64,000 bases of DNA, taken from assembly GCA_037043015.1 (NCBI GenBank), contig CM073326.1, forward strand, positions 9,122,345-9,186,344. Direction: 5' to 3'. Positions 37,300-49,400 of the stretch are shown here, piece after piece. The notes beneath the pieces were generated by a model. It had not been told where the DNA came from. It saw only the letters and a list, made by a program, of their open reading frames with translations, and made no database searches. The position numbers were made by a program, and so were the translations under genes. Source of the stretch: Bryum argenteum (lineage: Eukaryota > Streptophyta > Bryopsida > Bryales > Bryaceae). Each line of letters opens with the position of its first letter. The first letter of the stretch is position 1.

Positions 37300-38418
37300 T
37301 TATAACACCTGCAATGCCCTTAGGTATGCTCCTATACAAGTTTTGACACTTGTTGGGAGTAATTAAAGCCCAACAATCTTAGACACGCACACTCCCACAA
37401 TTTTAACATTCCTTTGAACAATCTCATATTGGTTCAGTCGATGTTTTAAAAGTTGCCCATAAGAGTTAGATTAGATTCAAGTTTAGAGGTTGTGCCGGTC
37501 ACTTCAAAACAACAAATTCTTGCAAATTTAGCCAACGGCATACACTCTTGGATCATTTGGGTCATTATCATGTTGAAAAATCAAACTGGCAGGATTCAAA
37601 CCATATACATGGAGCGTATGAATCAACTCTTGCTCTAAAATTTCTATAAACATGTACTTATCCATTCTTCCCTCAATCCTCCACATCATACTAGGGCTAC
37701 TTCAATTCATGTAACCCCACATCATCACTCCGCCACCTCCAAACTTGACGATTTGTTGTATCATTCCTATACTTCTACTCTGTTTGTCACGAAACCAACA
37801 CCAACAACACCAACTCCGACCATCGTAACAAAATCGGTTCATTTTGTTTCATTGGAGACTACTACACGATCCTACTTATCACTACTTCAATGGCAATGAG
37901 GTTTAGCAAATTCTAATTGTCGCTTACTTTGAAGAAGTTTAACTTCTGGTTTCTTTTGCTTCACTCTATATTTCAAACATGCTTTTCGTAACACTCTCCT
38001 CACATTACCATCGCTCATACCAACATGAAGCTCTTCCCTCTAGTAATTTTCAACTTTGTGTGCAGTTTCCTAAGCCACCTACAATGATTGCTTTGACACA
38101 AGCTCTACCATTAACTGCACGGTATATTTCTGGCCTGCCACCAAAACTTTGATTGTAATTATATAATCTACTTAAATGTTGCGTACAATATTTTGCAACA
38201 CAATTTGGAGATACATGTAACTCTCTAGCAACATTTCTAGTACTCTCACCCCTCCACAACTTCTCTAAAGTAACTTTTTCAACTTCCATTCTACTAACAA
38301 CACAGAGGGATCTCAATGAAATCACTTTGCTCAATTTGCATACATAATGTGTAGTGAATGGGAAGGCCTTATAAATGTGAAGGCCAAGAACATGCTTACC
38401 CAAAAAAATTAAACACAA
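37300..38418 (-). pseudogene. Decayed Tc1/mariner transposase
   Basis: The minus strand begins with an open stretch containing an N-terminal helix-turn-helix region (LEKLWRGESTRNVARELHV, SPNCVAKYC, then GGRPEIYRA), as in Tc1-type transposases. Downstream, in broken frames, are VKFGGGGVMMWGYMN and IFQHDNDP, which match the second catalytic Asp region of Tc1/mariner DDE enzymes. Several frame breaks and stops separate these blocks, so no active protein is expected. Terminal inverted repeats were not identified. It may have driven the TA-flanked MITEs in this window, but their ends cannot be compared. Confidence 0.7.
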
Positions 38419-38778
38419 AAAAGACCACTTGTACTGTACATTTCAGATTTGTAGCATTCATTGCATTATCCAAGTGTGAGCATAAGTGAGTTTCGGAGCT
38501 AATTTACTTTGATTTGGATCTTTCTCAAATTACCTTCTATTGCTGAACTTGTAATCTGGTAGTCACATCATTTACCTCCATGTATACTTGAGTCGTCAAC
38601 TAATCGCATATTAAATGCATTGTATCATAATATATGAATGATTAAAGATAATAAAACTATGTATTTCTACACTCAGTTTTGGTAGTCAGTCAGTGTACTG
38701 TCTGTTCGACCTACTCTACCCTTGATGGTATATCCATAGGACATAGCGGAAGTAGTATAGGAAGAAGAAAAACAACTA

Positions 38779-38994
38779 CACTAAATTTGATAATTAGTGT
38801 TAGATTATTATAAGATTTGAAAATGCTATAAGTTTTTACTTTTGTTTAAAAAAATTTACAAAGAGCATTGATTCTGATATTGTATAAGGACCCCATCTTG
38901 GCCAATATAGTGGGTAAAATTATTGAACAACAATAAAAACTTATAACATGTTTATGTAAATTAGTGTATTTAACACTAATTATCAAATTTAGTG
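38779..38994. mobile_element. MITE with long terminal inverted repeats, TA-flanked (copy 2)
   Basis: A 216-bp segment begins CACTAAATTTGATAATTAGTG and ends CACTAATTATCAAATTTAGTG, exactly complementary over 21 bases. TA lies on each side (38777-38778, 38995-38996). The interior (ATAAGATTTGAAAATGCT, AAGTTTTTACTT) matches copy 1 at 23366-23580. Terminal arms differ between the copies (AATAGGTAGAT versus AATTTGATAATT) but each is self-complementary. Confidence 0.8.
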
Positions 38995-39183
38995 TACTTC
39001 TCAAAATAAAAGCTCCGCTCCTTCTTGAGAGTCGCTTCACTTGGAGCTTTGGGATTGCAATGCGTGCACGAGCTGAAACTTCACATCATGTATTTGTCTC
39101 TCTCTCTTTAGCATTCCGGCTACTCCTCCACTTTTGCTTCCCTCAACTTTTGTTAGGTCTTTTGCTCTCCAGCTTCTGATTAA

Positions 39184-39443
39184 CCCCTAAAAGTCCTTGA
39201 TACAAAATTGTTTAAATTATCAAAAAGAGCCTTCTTCTACTTCAAGTGCAAAGAAACTCAATCTAAGCGTTGATTAGAAGATCCAACTGTAGGATCTTGA
39301 AATTAACTTGACCCTTTTCTCAAATGTCAAATTTGAACCGTTAATTTTTCTCCAATTTTGAGATTATAATGATCAAAGTTGGCTGAATTTTCTCCCTGCG
39401 GAAATTCCAAAAAGCGATTTCCGCTTTCTTGGACCTCTAGGGG
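39184..39443. mobile_element. piggyBac-like MITE, TTAA-flanked, 260 bp
   Basis: The element begins CCCCTAAAAGTCC and ends GGACCTCTAGGGG (complement CCCCTAGAGGTCC), with TTAA on both sides (39180-39183 and 39444-39447). A TTAA target duplication with short CCC-starting inverted repeats is the piggyBac hallmark. No transposase is encoded. Confidence 0.8.
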
Positions 39444-39754
39444 TTAACTGTGTTCATGACTTGGTTGGGTGTATGTGCTTCGATGCTTGTCGGCTCTGCA
39501 GTTGTCTTGTTGATTGTGTGCATCAGCATGTTACATATATGTGTTCTGTATCGCAAAACAACTCTATTGTTGAAACTCTGACGGATGACCTAATATCTAC
39601 TTATTTGAAGATTATATTCATAGAAGTTAGACTCTAGAAAGCATTTTGCAACTATTGTTATCACTTGTAGACCGTGAACTGTCCATATTTAATGAAATGT
39701 GTCATAATGTTGAAATTGTCAGCAATCAACGTTTCTCATTTATCGATTTGGCAC

Positions 39755-40040
39755 GACATCCCCAAGCTGGGACTTACAAGCGTCCCTGCCCTCCAAAACC
39801 TGCCCGGCCATATAAAAATTTGGGAGTAAATTTGCCCCCTATTTTTTAATTGTTGATGTCACCCATAATGCCATGGTGAGGTCTGCCAAGGGTAAAATGG
39901 GGTCTTAGATCCCATTTCCGAGCTCAAAATTTCAAAAAAAAAGTGGTTGAAGGCCTCAGAAATTCAAAAATGTTGTTTTTTGGCAAGACAAGGAGTATGG
40001 GCGGGCAGACACTAGGGTAAGTCCCAACTTGAGGGATGTC
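39755..40040. mobile_element. MITE-like element with roughly 40-bp inverted repeats
   Basis: The left arm GACATCCCCAAGCTGGGAC then TTAC is mirrored by the right arm, whose complement reads GACATCCCTCAAGTTGGGAC then TTAC; similarity continues through GTC and TGCCC. No clear target-site duplication was found, so the superfamily is unassigned. Confidence 0.6.
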
Positions 40041-40506
40041 TTGTCCACGCCCTCATTTATACCATCCTATGCATGCTACAAAATAAGGTTGCATTTAGTG
40101 ACCACTCAAAATATCACAATATTCATCCATCACGACACATTTGGCAACGGACAGATAGCGCGATATCAAATTTTGCAATATTGAAATATTGCGAAATTTC
40201 ATGACAAGAAAAAGATTCAAATTTTGACTTGAATAATGTCTAAAACTTGCTCTTAAACACATCCATTTTCATTTTCATTTCCATTTCCAATACCAATCTC
40301 ATATATTTCTATGAGGTTGCCAAATGCAACGTGATGTTCGGAATATTCTTATATTCAAAAATTGGGTTGCCAAACACAAACTAAACTATTACAAAGTTAG
40401 AAAGCAAGTTAGGCAAACAACTATTTGGTCCACAAGTTTGTGAAGGCTAAGGGTGAAACACTTCAAGTTGTCACCTAAACATCTAACTAGTATGGCCTGC
40501 CGCCTT

Positions 40507-40516
40507 GCCACATATG
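40507..40516 (+). repeat. Left copy of 10-bp target-site duplication of the large MULE
   Basis: GCCACATATG here is identical to 56319-56328 on the far side of the element. A 10-bp duplication fits Mutator-like elements (usually 8-11 bp). Each copy sits 13 bp outside the conserved GTGTGAG start of the inverted repeat. Confidence 0.8.
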
Positions 40517-40529
40517 GGGGAAACCACCG

Positions 40530-40563
40530 GTGTGAGCGTTGAGCGGTGAGCGGTGAGCGGTAA
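40530..40563 (+). repeat. Left terminal inverted repeat of the MULE, built of GAGCGGT heptads
   Basis: Starts GTGTGAGCGTTGAGCGG and contains GAGCGTT followed by three GAGCGGT units; a further GAGCGGT lies a few bases inward. It is identical in reverse complement to 56272-56305. Tandem heptads at a terminus could be transposase-binding sites. Confidence 0.9.
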
Positions 40564-41298
40564 AGTTTGAGCGGTAAGAAATAAAAATTTTAAAAGTTAA
40601 TGGCCCTATTACCATGGAATGAGTGGTTTTAAAATTTTGAAATGGTTATTTTTAGGCATAAAAGTACCCAAAACCGTGGACATAGGGTAGTGTATCCATT
40701 TCGATATATGGTAATGGGGTCCTACAATATTACATAATTAATCCACATTTGCAAATTTAAATAAAAGTCAATTAAATTATGGGCTCGCATCATCATGTGT
40801 AACCAATTCAATTCAAATCAAATCCAAAATATAAACCAAAAGTTGGGATGGCCCTTTCGGTAATCAATAAGTTTCATTTATCGATTTTAAGATTTAGAGA
40901 CTAATTAGGGCTGACGTCATCAATTTCCTATTTCACATGTTAGAATTATATGCAAATGCTACAGTTTATATAATCTGAAATTTATAACTACAGGTCGTAT
41001 TTCCGTGTCTCCTTGAAAGGTGAACAGAAAGACATTCATGATTTCACGTGGCATTGTAGTGGTCCAAGTTCGATTCTCCTCGGCCTCGTTTGAGCGTTGC
41101 ATTGCGTCCTAAAGCAGCTATCCTGAGCTATACAAATACTGGACTAGAACCTCTACCATCATTGGCAAGATTCAAAAAATCCAAACTGGAAATAAAGAAA
41201 CGTTTAGAAACTTTTAGTTCGCTTTGAGTTTAAAAGTTTTACATTTACATGAATTAAGAAATTGTAAAACGTTGATAAGTAATAGGTAAACGTCATAT

Positions 41299-41316
41299 AT
41301 ATATATATATATATAT
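41299..41316 (+). repeat. (TA)n microsatellite
   Basis: About ten TA/AT units in the left arm of the MULE. Simple sequence. Confidence 0.9.
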
Positions 41317-41416
41317 AAAATAGTATAACAAAACCACACGTATGACCAATGCCGTAGGCCAACTATAGATATATGACCGTACATGGTCCAAACCAAAACT
41401 AGGACAATAAAATCAC

Positions 41417-44400
41417 CTAGGAAGCTGATGGTGAACGACCGTTAAAGTGTTGATCACACTGATCAGCCTCATCGTCTATAAACGCAAGCACTCTCGAGCT
41501 AAAGCGTCGACGTCTACTAGTGTCTGATATCACGGGAGAAGGGGCAGCGACGAAATCCTGAGCTATCATCTCCGCATAAGATGGTAGAGCGAAACTTTGC
41601 GGAGGACTGCTGTAGAGACTTCCGTCGCCAATCAAGAGTCGATTTGAACCTGCGATTCTAAAGTACAGAAAAAGTCAGTACCAACAAATAATTAGCAACT
41701 GAAAGTGACAATAGAAGGAAGGAAAATAAGATATTATTACGCACAAAATGTTGGGCGTTGCTTCTTCGGAAGCGGCTCAGAACTATCACTGACGTAGTCA
41801 TAATCCGGAATCGAATCGCCGCTTTCTTCCTCAAAAGCGGTACCATCCACGTATGCCGATAAAAGACCGTCAAATATCTCTTCGTCAGCTTCAACTGCAA
41901 TTAGATGACGGTTTGATCGCGCGCACGCAATCACGGAAGCACCTACATACAAGCAACCAACATCAGAACTACAGTATTGAATAATATGAATGAGAGTTGG
42001 TAGTAGCAAGAACAAACCTGTACTAGGGCTCCAGTCAAAGACGATTCCACGCTCGTCAGTGAGAGAATCAATGAAACATTGGATGAAGGATGGATCCTTC
42101 TCACGCGAGCCACGCCACGGGGTACCATCTTCCTTCTTACGAATGGAGTCTTTGCTCGCGAAATTGAAAACATGGTCCTCCTCGTCGGGAAGAATAGGCA
42201 CACCTGCATACTCTTTCGCAACCTGCTTGATGGTGAATCTGGTAGCGAAAGACTTCCGAACAAAGACCTTGATGTGAAAGTTGCGAGTCTGCAAAATTCA
42301 ATCCATTAGAACGATTTAAAAAAATGTTTTAAATAAGTCAAATACTATTGATTTGAATGCAGAATGAAGGCCATACCGTTTTGACGTGAGGGTTTGTTGA
42401 GGCCATTGGCATGGGATTATATCCCCACCAATCTCGAACCATTCGGAAATCAAAAGCCTTTGATTCCGTATCCAGAGCTTTCTCGACTCGACGGTCCTTG
42501 GGGTGCATTACAAGTATCGCACCCTCGTCCGTCAAGTTGTAGAAACCAAAGAAGAAGACACTCTCGAAGTAGCTCTTCTCTCGCTTGTTCCATGAAGGGA
42601 TCTCGACGGGCGACACGTCGGGCACGGGTAAGTTCTCCGGAACGTCTGCGTAGATTAGATCAATGCCGGGATGCGGGTGTTTCGTGCCCATCTCCTTACA
42701 TGGGTACTTCCTGTCCTTGCTAATCTGTAAAAATCACAGAAAGTTAGACATGTTAAAAGCAAAGTGTTTCATTCAAAATTTCAGAAAGAAAATAATGTAC
42801 AAAAAATTATAAGAAGTATTACCTTTCTGATGTGGTTGATGATGTCCAGGACTTGCGTGTCCCACTCTTTAGTATCATGAGCTGCCTTCTGCACAGAGGA
42901 TCCAATATCCCCTTTCTCCAAGTACATAGGGAGATGAATTGTAATCTCTGAAGACAAACAATCTACAACGTGTTTCGGTTCGAGAAAAGGGAGGGTAGCA
43001 AACTTCTTCCCCAAGTTCAGATCAAAACCGCATGAAGGCGGTGGTGAGGAAGTATTTGTAACACCACCTGTCGAGACTTGAGTCGAATTTGCAGCAAGGC
43101 TTCGACGATGGCCAACAACTCCATGACCAACACCTACACCGGAGCCGCTGGGTGCAGAATTCTTGCGTTTCTTTCCTTTCGCTAGGGGTTGTGCAAGGGC
43201 TTCGACTTCATGTACTGCGGCTACTGGCGGAGGGGGGGATGCACCTGGCAAGATGGAGAAGTCGTTGTCGTCGTCCTCGACCATTGCTTCGGTAGCGACC
43301 GCCTTGTAAGGATCTTGAACTAGATGCTTCTCTTCCCGGTGGACAAAGTTGTCGTGACACTCGAGAAACCAACCTCCTGTTATCAGTTGTGCACTAGTAA
43401 AACGCTTCTGCTGGTGATCAGAAAACATTTTGTCTGGATCTTCCTCGACTACCACGTCTTTAAAGACGGAAGGAATGTTCGCAGCGGCAAGGCCTCCCTT
43501 GGGCACGAGCTCGTGCTTGATGTACCTACACGTTGAAGTAAACTTGTAAACGCTTGAGATCAAATGAATATAAACAATGCATGAGAAATAGGATTCGAAA
43601 TAGAAATGTACCTGAAAACCAATCGGTTTCCTGTCTCTACACCACCCGAAATTTTCTCTAGTTTAGAGCCTTTAAGGAACTTCGGGCTCGCATTGGACCC
43701 GAGGTAGTTCTCGAAGGCCTTATCCCAGAGAATAAGCCTCCATTTCTCGACGTAGTCAAGAGGCTTAAGAATGCTCTCATTCCAAGTAATGAGGAATTTT
43801 TTTTGTATTTCTTCAAGCTTTTCTTCCAAGTATTTGGCCAGCTGTAGTTGGATAACAAACGTTAGAATAGAAGTTTGGAATACCGTTGAAATAAATGTGG
43901 ATGCAATAATATGAGCACAGTGATGTGGTTACATGTGCCCATAAAGAGGCGCGATTAAGCCAGACACTTAGTGGTTTATTCTGGACCGGCACAGGGAAGT
44001 GGTTGGCCTCGCGAACCTCAAACGAGGAATTCCACCAACGAAGCCATTGTGTCTTGAAATCCTTGTGGCAATTTGTCGTTGCGATCGAATGCAAGCGGTC
44101 CAGTGTGAATTCCGGAATGAGGTTCTTGCTGTAGTGCGAGTAGATCTGCGAAGTCGATGGACAATGAGTAGGTGAGTAACGAAACTAAAATTTAATGTTC
44201 GGATTTCCAAAAAAAGTTAAATGGCATACCTCTTTGGCCCATTTGCCACCGAGGTCTTTGTTTGCAACGGCCAACATCCTATCAAATTCCTTCGAGCGGA
44301 TTTTCCATATTTCCAATTTCCGAGCATTATCCATGGCAGTCCAGACCCCCGATGCGGTGCGCTTGTCAATTGGAGTCTCGGAATTGTATTCTGCTTCTGC

Positions 44401-45629
44401 ATCATCTGATGCCTTCGCAATTCTCCTCTGCAACAAATACGGATGACAAGTATGAGCTAATAGTAATCGATTGAAATAAGTTAAGGAAAAGGTTTGGAAG
44501 ATTCAGAATTTTTACCGCGTATAGAAACTTCACAAACACGTCGACCGCGAGTGAGTACCATTTGTCTTTCTTCTTCTCCTTCACTCTTTCTGAAATCTTG
44601 TAATCCTCTTTGCTGATGAGGTCTTTGAAATTTGTGAGCTTTAGTTTGCCAAATTTCCGCATGCGCTGGAGCTGGGAGCAAAAGTTATCCTCGACATGCG
44701 CATTCTCTGTGGACCTGTTCACAACATTAAGTGAGACAAATATAATGTGTAGAGAGAGTGAATAAAAAGAGTATGAAAATTTAAGAAGCTTACCAGTTAA
44801 TATCAGCCATTGCATTTAGGAGAACATTCCTTTCTTGCCGACCGTCAAGAACAATGCACTCTACAGAAATGTACCATGGCCTTTCGTCAGGATGATACCG
44901 CTCGATGTGCCTATTCCATGCGGTCACGCGATGATTTCCTTCATAAATGTAGAAGTACTTATCGCTGAACTGATGGAGGTCTGGATCGGCCATCAAGAAC
45001 TCCTCAAACTCGTCATTAACAGCTTTCCAATGAGGATTTTCCAAAAAGCCGTCAGTCGGCTTAACAGGACACAACTCCGCCTTGGTGGAGTATAGTGAAA
45101 CGTATAGAACACGATCACCTTCCCGGTACCCCATGTTAAATTCTTTCATGAGTTTTTCAACATCAACGTCAATGATCGGACGCACCTTTGGATGAGTTTT
45201 TAATCGACACAAAGGTATGTTGAAGCGGGATTTGTTAACCGGTTTGTTCCGAAGCCGGTTGATGACATGAATATGCTCACCCTTGTGCAATTGTCGCATC
45301 TCCTCTCCAATCCACCCGGCGTCCTTGCCCTTCAGATGGTCCGGCATTTTGAGACCACTCACGTCATCTGATTCCGAGAGAGGAGACCCAACATCACCTT
45401 CAACAGTCGTAACTTCGTGTCGTGAGCGCTCTTGAGTGGGCAGTTGAGGTGAAAGAGGCTGAACGAGCAATGCCTCAAATGCTCCGGAGTCAATGTCACC
45501 CGTGGGAGTTTCCTGAATGTCATCACTTGGAGGTATCTTCTGAGTGTCGGGGGAAGGAATCGGTCCAGAGGGCGACGGCGGTTCACGAGCGGCCTCTTCA
45601 TTGAATTCAGGATCGCTTGGGCCTCCCAT
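41417..45629 (-). CDS. Transposon-borne ParB-like / DNA-methyltransferase-like protein, 1,146 aa
   Basis: Ten exons join with GT-AG ends and no phase break: 44794-45629, 44516-44714, 44230-44427, 43933-44145, 43612-43841, 42823-43525, 42377-42724, 42018-42288, 41741-41942 and 41417-41657. Residues about 140-290 resemble a ParB/sulfiredoxin-like domain: KVRPIIDVDVEKLMKEF, then FYIYEGNHRVTAW (E230-G-N-H-R234), then strand and helix, as in ParB G-x-R-R-nucleotide folds. Residues 813-1035 resemble a beta-class N4/N6 aminomethyltransferase: motif IV-like DLIYADVPEN (815-824; canonical form DPPY), W-N-K-R and FFFGFYNLTDEGAILVMHP, and then motif I-like VFDWSPSTG with ASVIACARSNRHLIAVEADE (992-1025). 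ParB-methylase fusions are known in bacteria and phages. A basic patch (KGKKRKN) may be a nuclear signal. The altered DPPY and glycine motifs leave catalysis in doubt. The gene model is strong; function is inferred. Confidence 0.65.
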
Positions 45630-45804
45630 CTATCAATTTCAAATAGCGAATTGAGACAGAAATAAAAAGTAAACTTCGAACGGGCAAAATAACATAATAG
45701 AAATTATCATAGATCAAAATGTGATTAGAATACAATACTCATATCAAGAGTCAACCAAGTTTGAACTAAGTAGACATAGACATGAATCTAGTTGATCTGC
45801 AGGC

Positions 45805-48800
45805 AAACACATTCGACGCCGCAAGTATCAAAATCTGTTTCGCTCTCAATGCTCCACTTCAGCTCCATGAATACAATCTGCACAAACATACAGGTAGTCA
45901 TTAGACACATTTCACAAGAAGAGGGGCAGCCCGTTGACTCCAATTCTCAGAGTGATCATCGAAGAATTTAGGTGAAGCCATCTCAATAAGCACGAAACGC
46001 CAAAGAACCACAGAAGTTTTGAGAGCTAATAAGCTTGTGCCAAGCGGAATTAATGGCCACTACCGAAGAATGCAGGGAAACAAATTCGGCGGCGTAAGTA
46101 AAAGGAAACCACCAATCAAAATGCAGAGGGGTCACGAGCTCCCCTAGCTCACCGACCATGACCTTCGACGAGGGCATCGTCAATACCAAAGATCAGAGAT
46201 CATGAACTGACAGTGCAATTTCGAAATGCACGGAAAACAAATTCGTCGGCGCAAGTAAAAACAAACTAGCAGACAAAATGCAGAGGGGTCTCTAGCTCCC
46301 CCTACCTCACCAACCATCACCTTCCGGAGGGACTCCTGAATACCCACTATCATGACCTGACAATGCAATTTCGGAATGCAGGGAAACATATTCGACGGCG
46401 CAAGTAAAACGAAACCAGCAATCAAAATGCAGGAGGGTCAGTAGCTACCCCAAGCTCACTGAACTTCACCTTCGAGGAGGGCCTTGTCAATACCAAAGAT
46501 CATAGATCATGAACTGAGAATGCAATTTCGGAATGGAGGGAAACAAATTCGACGGCGCAAGTAAAAGCAAACCAGCAGACAAAATGCAAATTGGTCACTA
46601 GCTCCCCTAGCTCACCAACCATGACCTTCTGGAGGGTCTCGTGAATACCCCCTATCATGACCTGACAATGCAATTTCAAAATGCACGCAAACACATTCGA
46701 CAGCGCAAGTTAAAGAGGACCAGCAACCAGCCGTCACTCGACATCACCAGCTACAGCCCTCGAGGAAGAGCTCTACAAAATCTAAGATCATGACCTGATT
46801 CCAAGTACAAAAAAAACACATTCGGCGCCGCAAGTTAAAGAGGACCAGCAACCAGCCATCACCAGCTACAGCCCTCGAGGAAGGGCTCTACAAAATCTAA
46901 GATCATGACATGATTCCAAGTACAAAAAAAAAACACATTCGGCGCCGCAAGTGACAGCACATTCGGGGAGCAGACTGATAACCTGAAACTCAAGCCGTAT
47001 CACACAGCTCACAGGGAAGGTGAGCCCACCCCTCCTTGGGACTCGACGTTAACTAGGATCTGAGTGCTGGACCACCCCCCACTTTCGGTGCCAAAAACGC
47101 AAACACATTCGACGGCGCAAGTTAAAGAGGACCAGCAACCAGCCATCACCAGCTACAGCCCTCGAGGAAGGGCTCTACAAAATCTAAGATCATGACCTGA
47201 TTCCAAGTACAAAAAAAACACATTCGGCGCCAGTAGTGACAAAGACATTCGGGGGAGCGGATCGATAACTCGAAACTCAAGCCGTATCACACAGCTCACA
47301 GGGAAGGTGAGCCCACCCCTCCTTGGGACTCGACGTTAACTAGGATCTGAGTGCTGGACCACCCCCCACTTTCGGTGCCAAAGACCCAAACACATTTGAC
47401 GGCGCAAGTTAAAGAGGACCTGCATCCAGCCATCACCAGCTACAGCCCTCGAGGAAGGGCTCTACAAAATCTAAGATCATGACCTGATTCCAAGTACAAA
47501 AAAAACACATTCGGCGCCGCAAGTGACAGCACATTCGGGGAGCAGACTGATAACCTGAAACTCAAGCCGTATCACACAGCTCACAGGGAAGGTGAGCCCA
47601 CCCCTCCCTGGGACTCGACGTTAACTAGGATCTGAGTGCAGGACCACCCCCCCAACTTTCGGTGCCAAAGACACAAACACATTCGACGGCGCAAGTACAA
47701 AATATGACAAGCAGCAATATGCACAGGGGTCACTAAAACTGGACGCTGGCCATCATATCTATAGGCAAACACATTCGTTGCCGCAAGTGAAAGAGAGCAA
47801 GTAAATAATCCACCACAAAAAATACCACGACAAAAAACATGATCTTGACAACACGTTCGGGGAGCAGACTAACACCCTGGTACTCAGCATGTATCACACA
47901 GTTCACAGGAATGGCCGATTGAGTGAGCCCACCCCTCCCTGGGACGCGACGCTAACTCAATATCATGACGTATTTCGGGATTCTGGCAAACACATTCGAC
48001 GGCGCAAGTAAACAAGATGACAAGGAACCGACATGCACATGAGTCACTGGAACTTGACTTCGCCAGCCAGTACCTCCAAGTAAGGGCTCTAGCAAATCCC
48101 AGATCCTAACCTGTTTCTGATCTCGTGCAAACACATTCGTGGCCGCAAGTAAAAGAGAGTAAAGAATAGATGTACTGGGGTCATTTGGACTCGATCACCA
48201 AAGCCATCAATTCCGAGTACGGACTCTGCAAACCCCACAATGAAGACACGTTCGGGAATGCAGACAAACACATTCGACGGAGCAACATAAAAGGGATCAA
48301 CAACATAGATGCTTAGGGGTCGGCCATTACATATGAGGAGGGATCGACCGAACCATAGATCATGACCTGTTTCGGTATGCATGAATCACATTCGACGGCG
48401 CAAGTACAAAAGAGGACAAGCAACAAGATGAACAGGTGTCACTAGGACTCGACCTCGCCGGCCATCAACTCCGAAGAAGCTCTACAAAGTCTAGGATCGT
48501 GATATGTTTTTAATCTGCAGGCAAACACATTCGTTGCCGCAAGTGAAAGAGAGCAAGAAAAAAATCCACGACAGAAAAAATTTAACAACAAAAAAATGAT
48601 CTTTATAGCACGATCGGGGAGCAGATTCACAGCAAGGTACTCAGCACGTATCACATAGTTCACAGGAATGGCCGATTGAGTGAGCCCACCCTTCCCTGGG
48701 AGCCGACGCTATCTACGATGTATGTTCAGGAGCTCCCCATTTTCAGAGCCAAGGACCAGCAACATTGATCCACAGGGGTCACAAGCTCCCCTCTTACTCA

Positions 48801-49400
48801 CTGGCCATCGCCTTCGAGGAAAGGCTCGACAAACCCCAATATCATGACCTATTTCGGAATCCAATCAAACACTTTCGACGGCGCAAGTAAACAGACTGAA
48901 ATTGCCAACACATTCCAGCAGCAGACTGAAAACATGGGACTCAGGGATTCAAAACAGAAACAACTGCCAGGGGTCACCAGCTCCCCTCTTCCTCACAGGC
49001 CATCACCTCCGAGAAGGGGCACATCAAAACCCCGAGTCAGGCCCTGTTTTGGAGTACTGGCAAACACATTCGACCACGCAAGTAATGCAGACCATAAAAA
49101 CATTCGTGCTTTCAATTCCCGGCATAAAATTGAAGTACACAGCACATTCGGGGAGCAAACTAACTATCTGGGACTTAGCCGATGTCAAACAAATCTCAAG
49201 AAATCGGAATGACTGAGCCCACCCCTTACTAGGAATCGACATTGACTGTGTCCGGAGTGCAGAAGCTCTCATGTGTGAAACTCAAAGATTAGGGGTCACC
49301 TGTTTCTGAGTGCAGGGACACACATTCAACGGCGCAAGTACAAGAAGTCCAGTAACATAAATGCACAAAGCTCACTGGACTTGACTCCAACGGCTATCGC
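45805..49400. repeat. Iteron-like array: about 22 copies of a CATTCGACGGCGCAAGT-type motif
   Basis: Near-copies of CATTCGACGGCGCAAGT, mostly preceded by AAACA and followed by AAA, occur all in one direction near 45.81, 46.08, 46.24, 46.39, 46.55, 46.70, 46.82, 46.94, 47.11, 47.22, 47.39, 47.51, 47.68, 47.78, 47.99, 48.14, 48.27, 48.39, 48.53, 48.87, 49.07 and 49.32 kb. Variants carry GGCGCCGCAAGT or GTTGCCGCAAGT. Spacing is about 90-340 bp. Higher-order units of about 288 bp (47.10, 47.39 and 47.68 kb) are almost identical. A second motif, GTGAGCCCACCCCTCC, recurs about six times. The array begins some 180 bp upstream of the ParB-like gene's start codon. The conserved core amid diverged spacers suggests a protein-binding site. 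Confidence 0.85.

Larger units (their letters stand above)
36808..40516. other. Intergenic region rich in DNA-transposon remnants
   Basis: It holds the bystin promoter with telobox, the Tc1/mariner remnant and three MITEs of different families, separated by AT-rich sequence. No host gene was recognised. Confidence 0.6.

Noticed and set aside
41050-41100. tRNA-like B box (AAGTTCGATTCTCC) as a SINE
   Set aside because: Only the B-box word is visible; no A box at the right distance.
45805-49400. CRISPR-like spaced repeats
   Set aside because: Repeats are imperfect, spacing is irregular and long, there are no cas genes, and the setting is a plant nuclear transposon.
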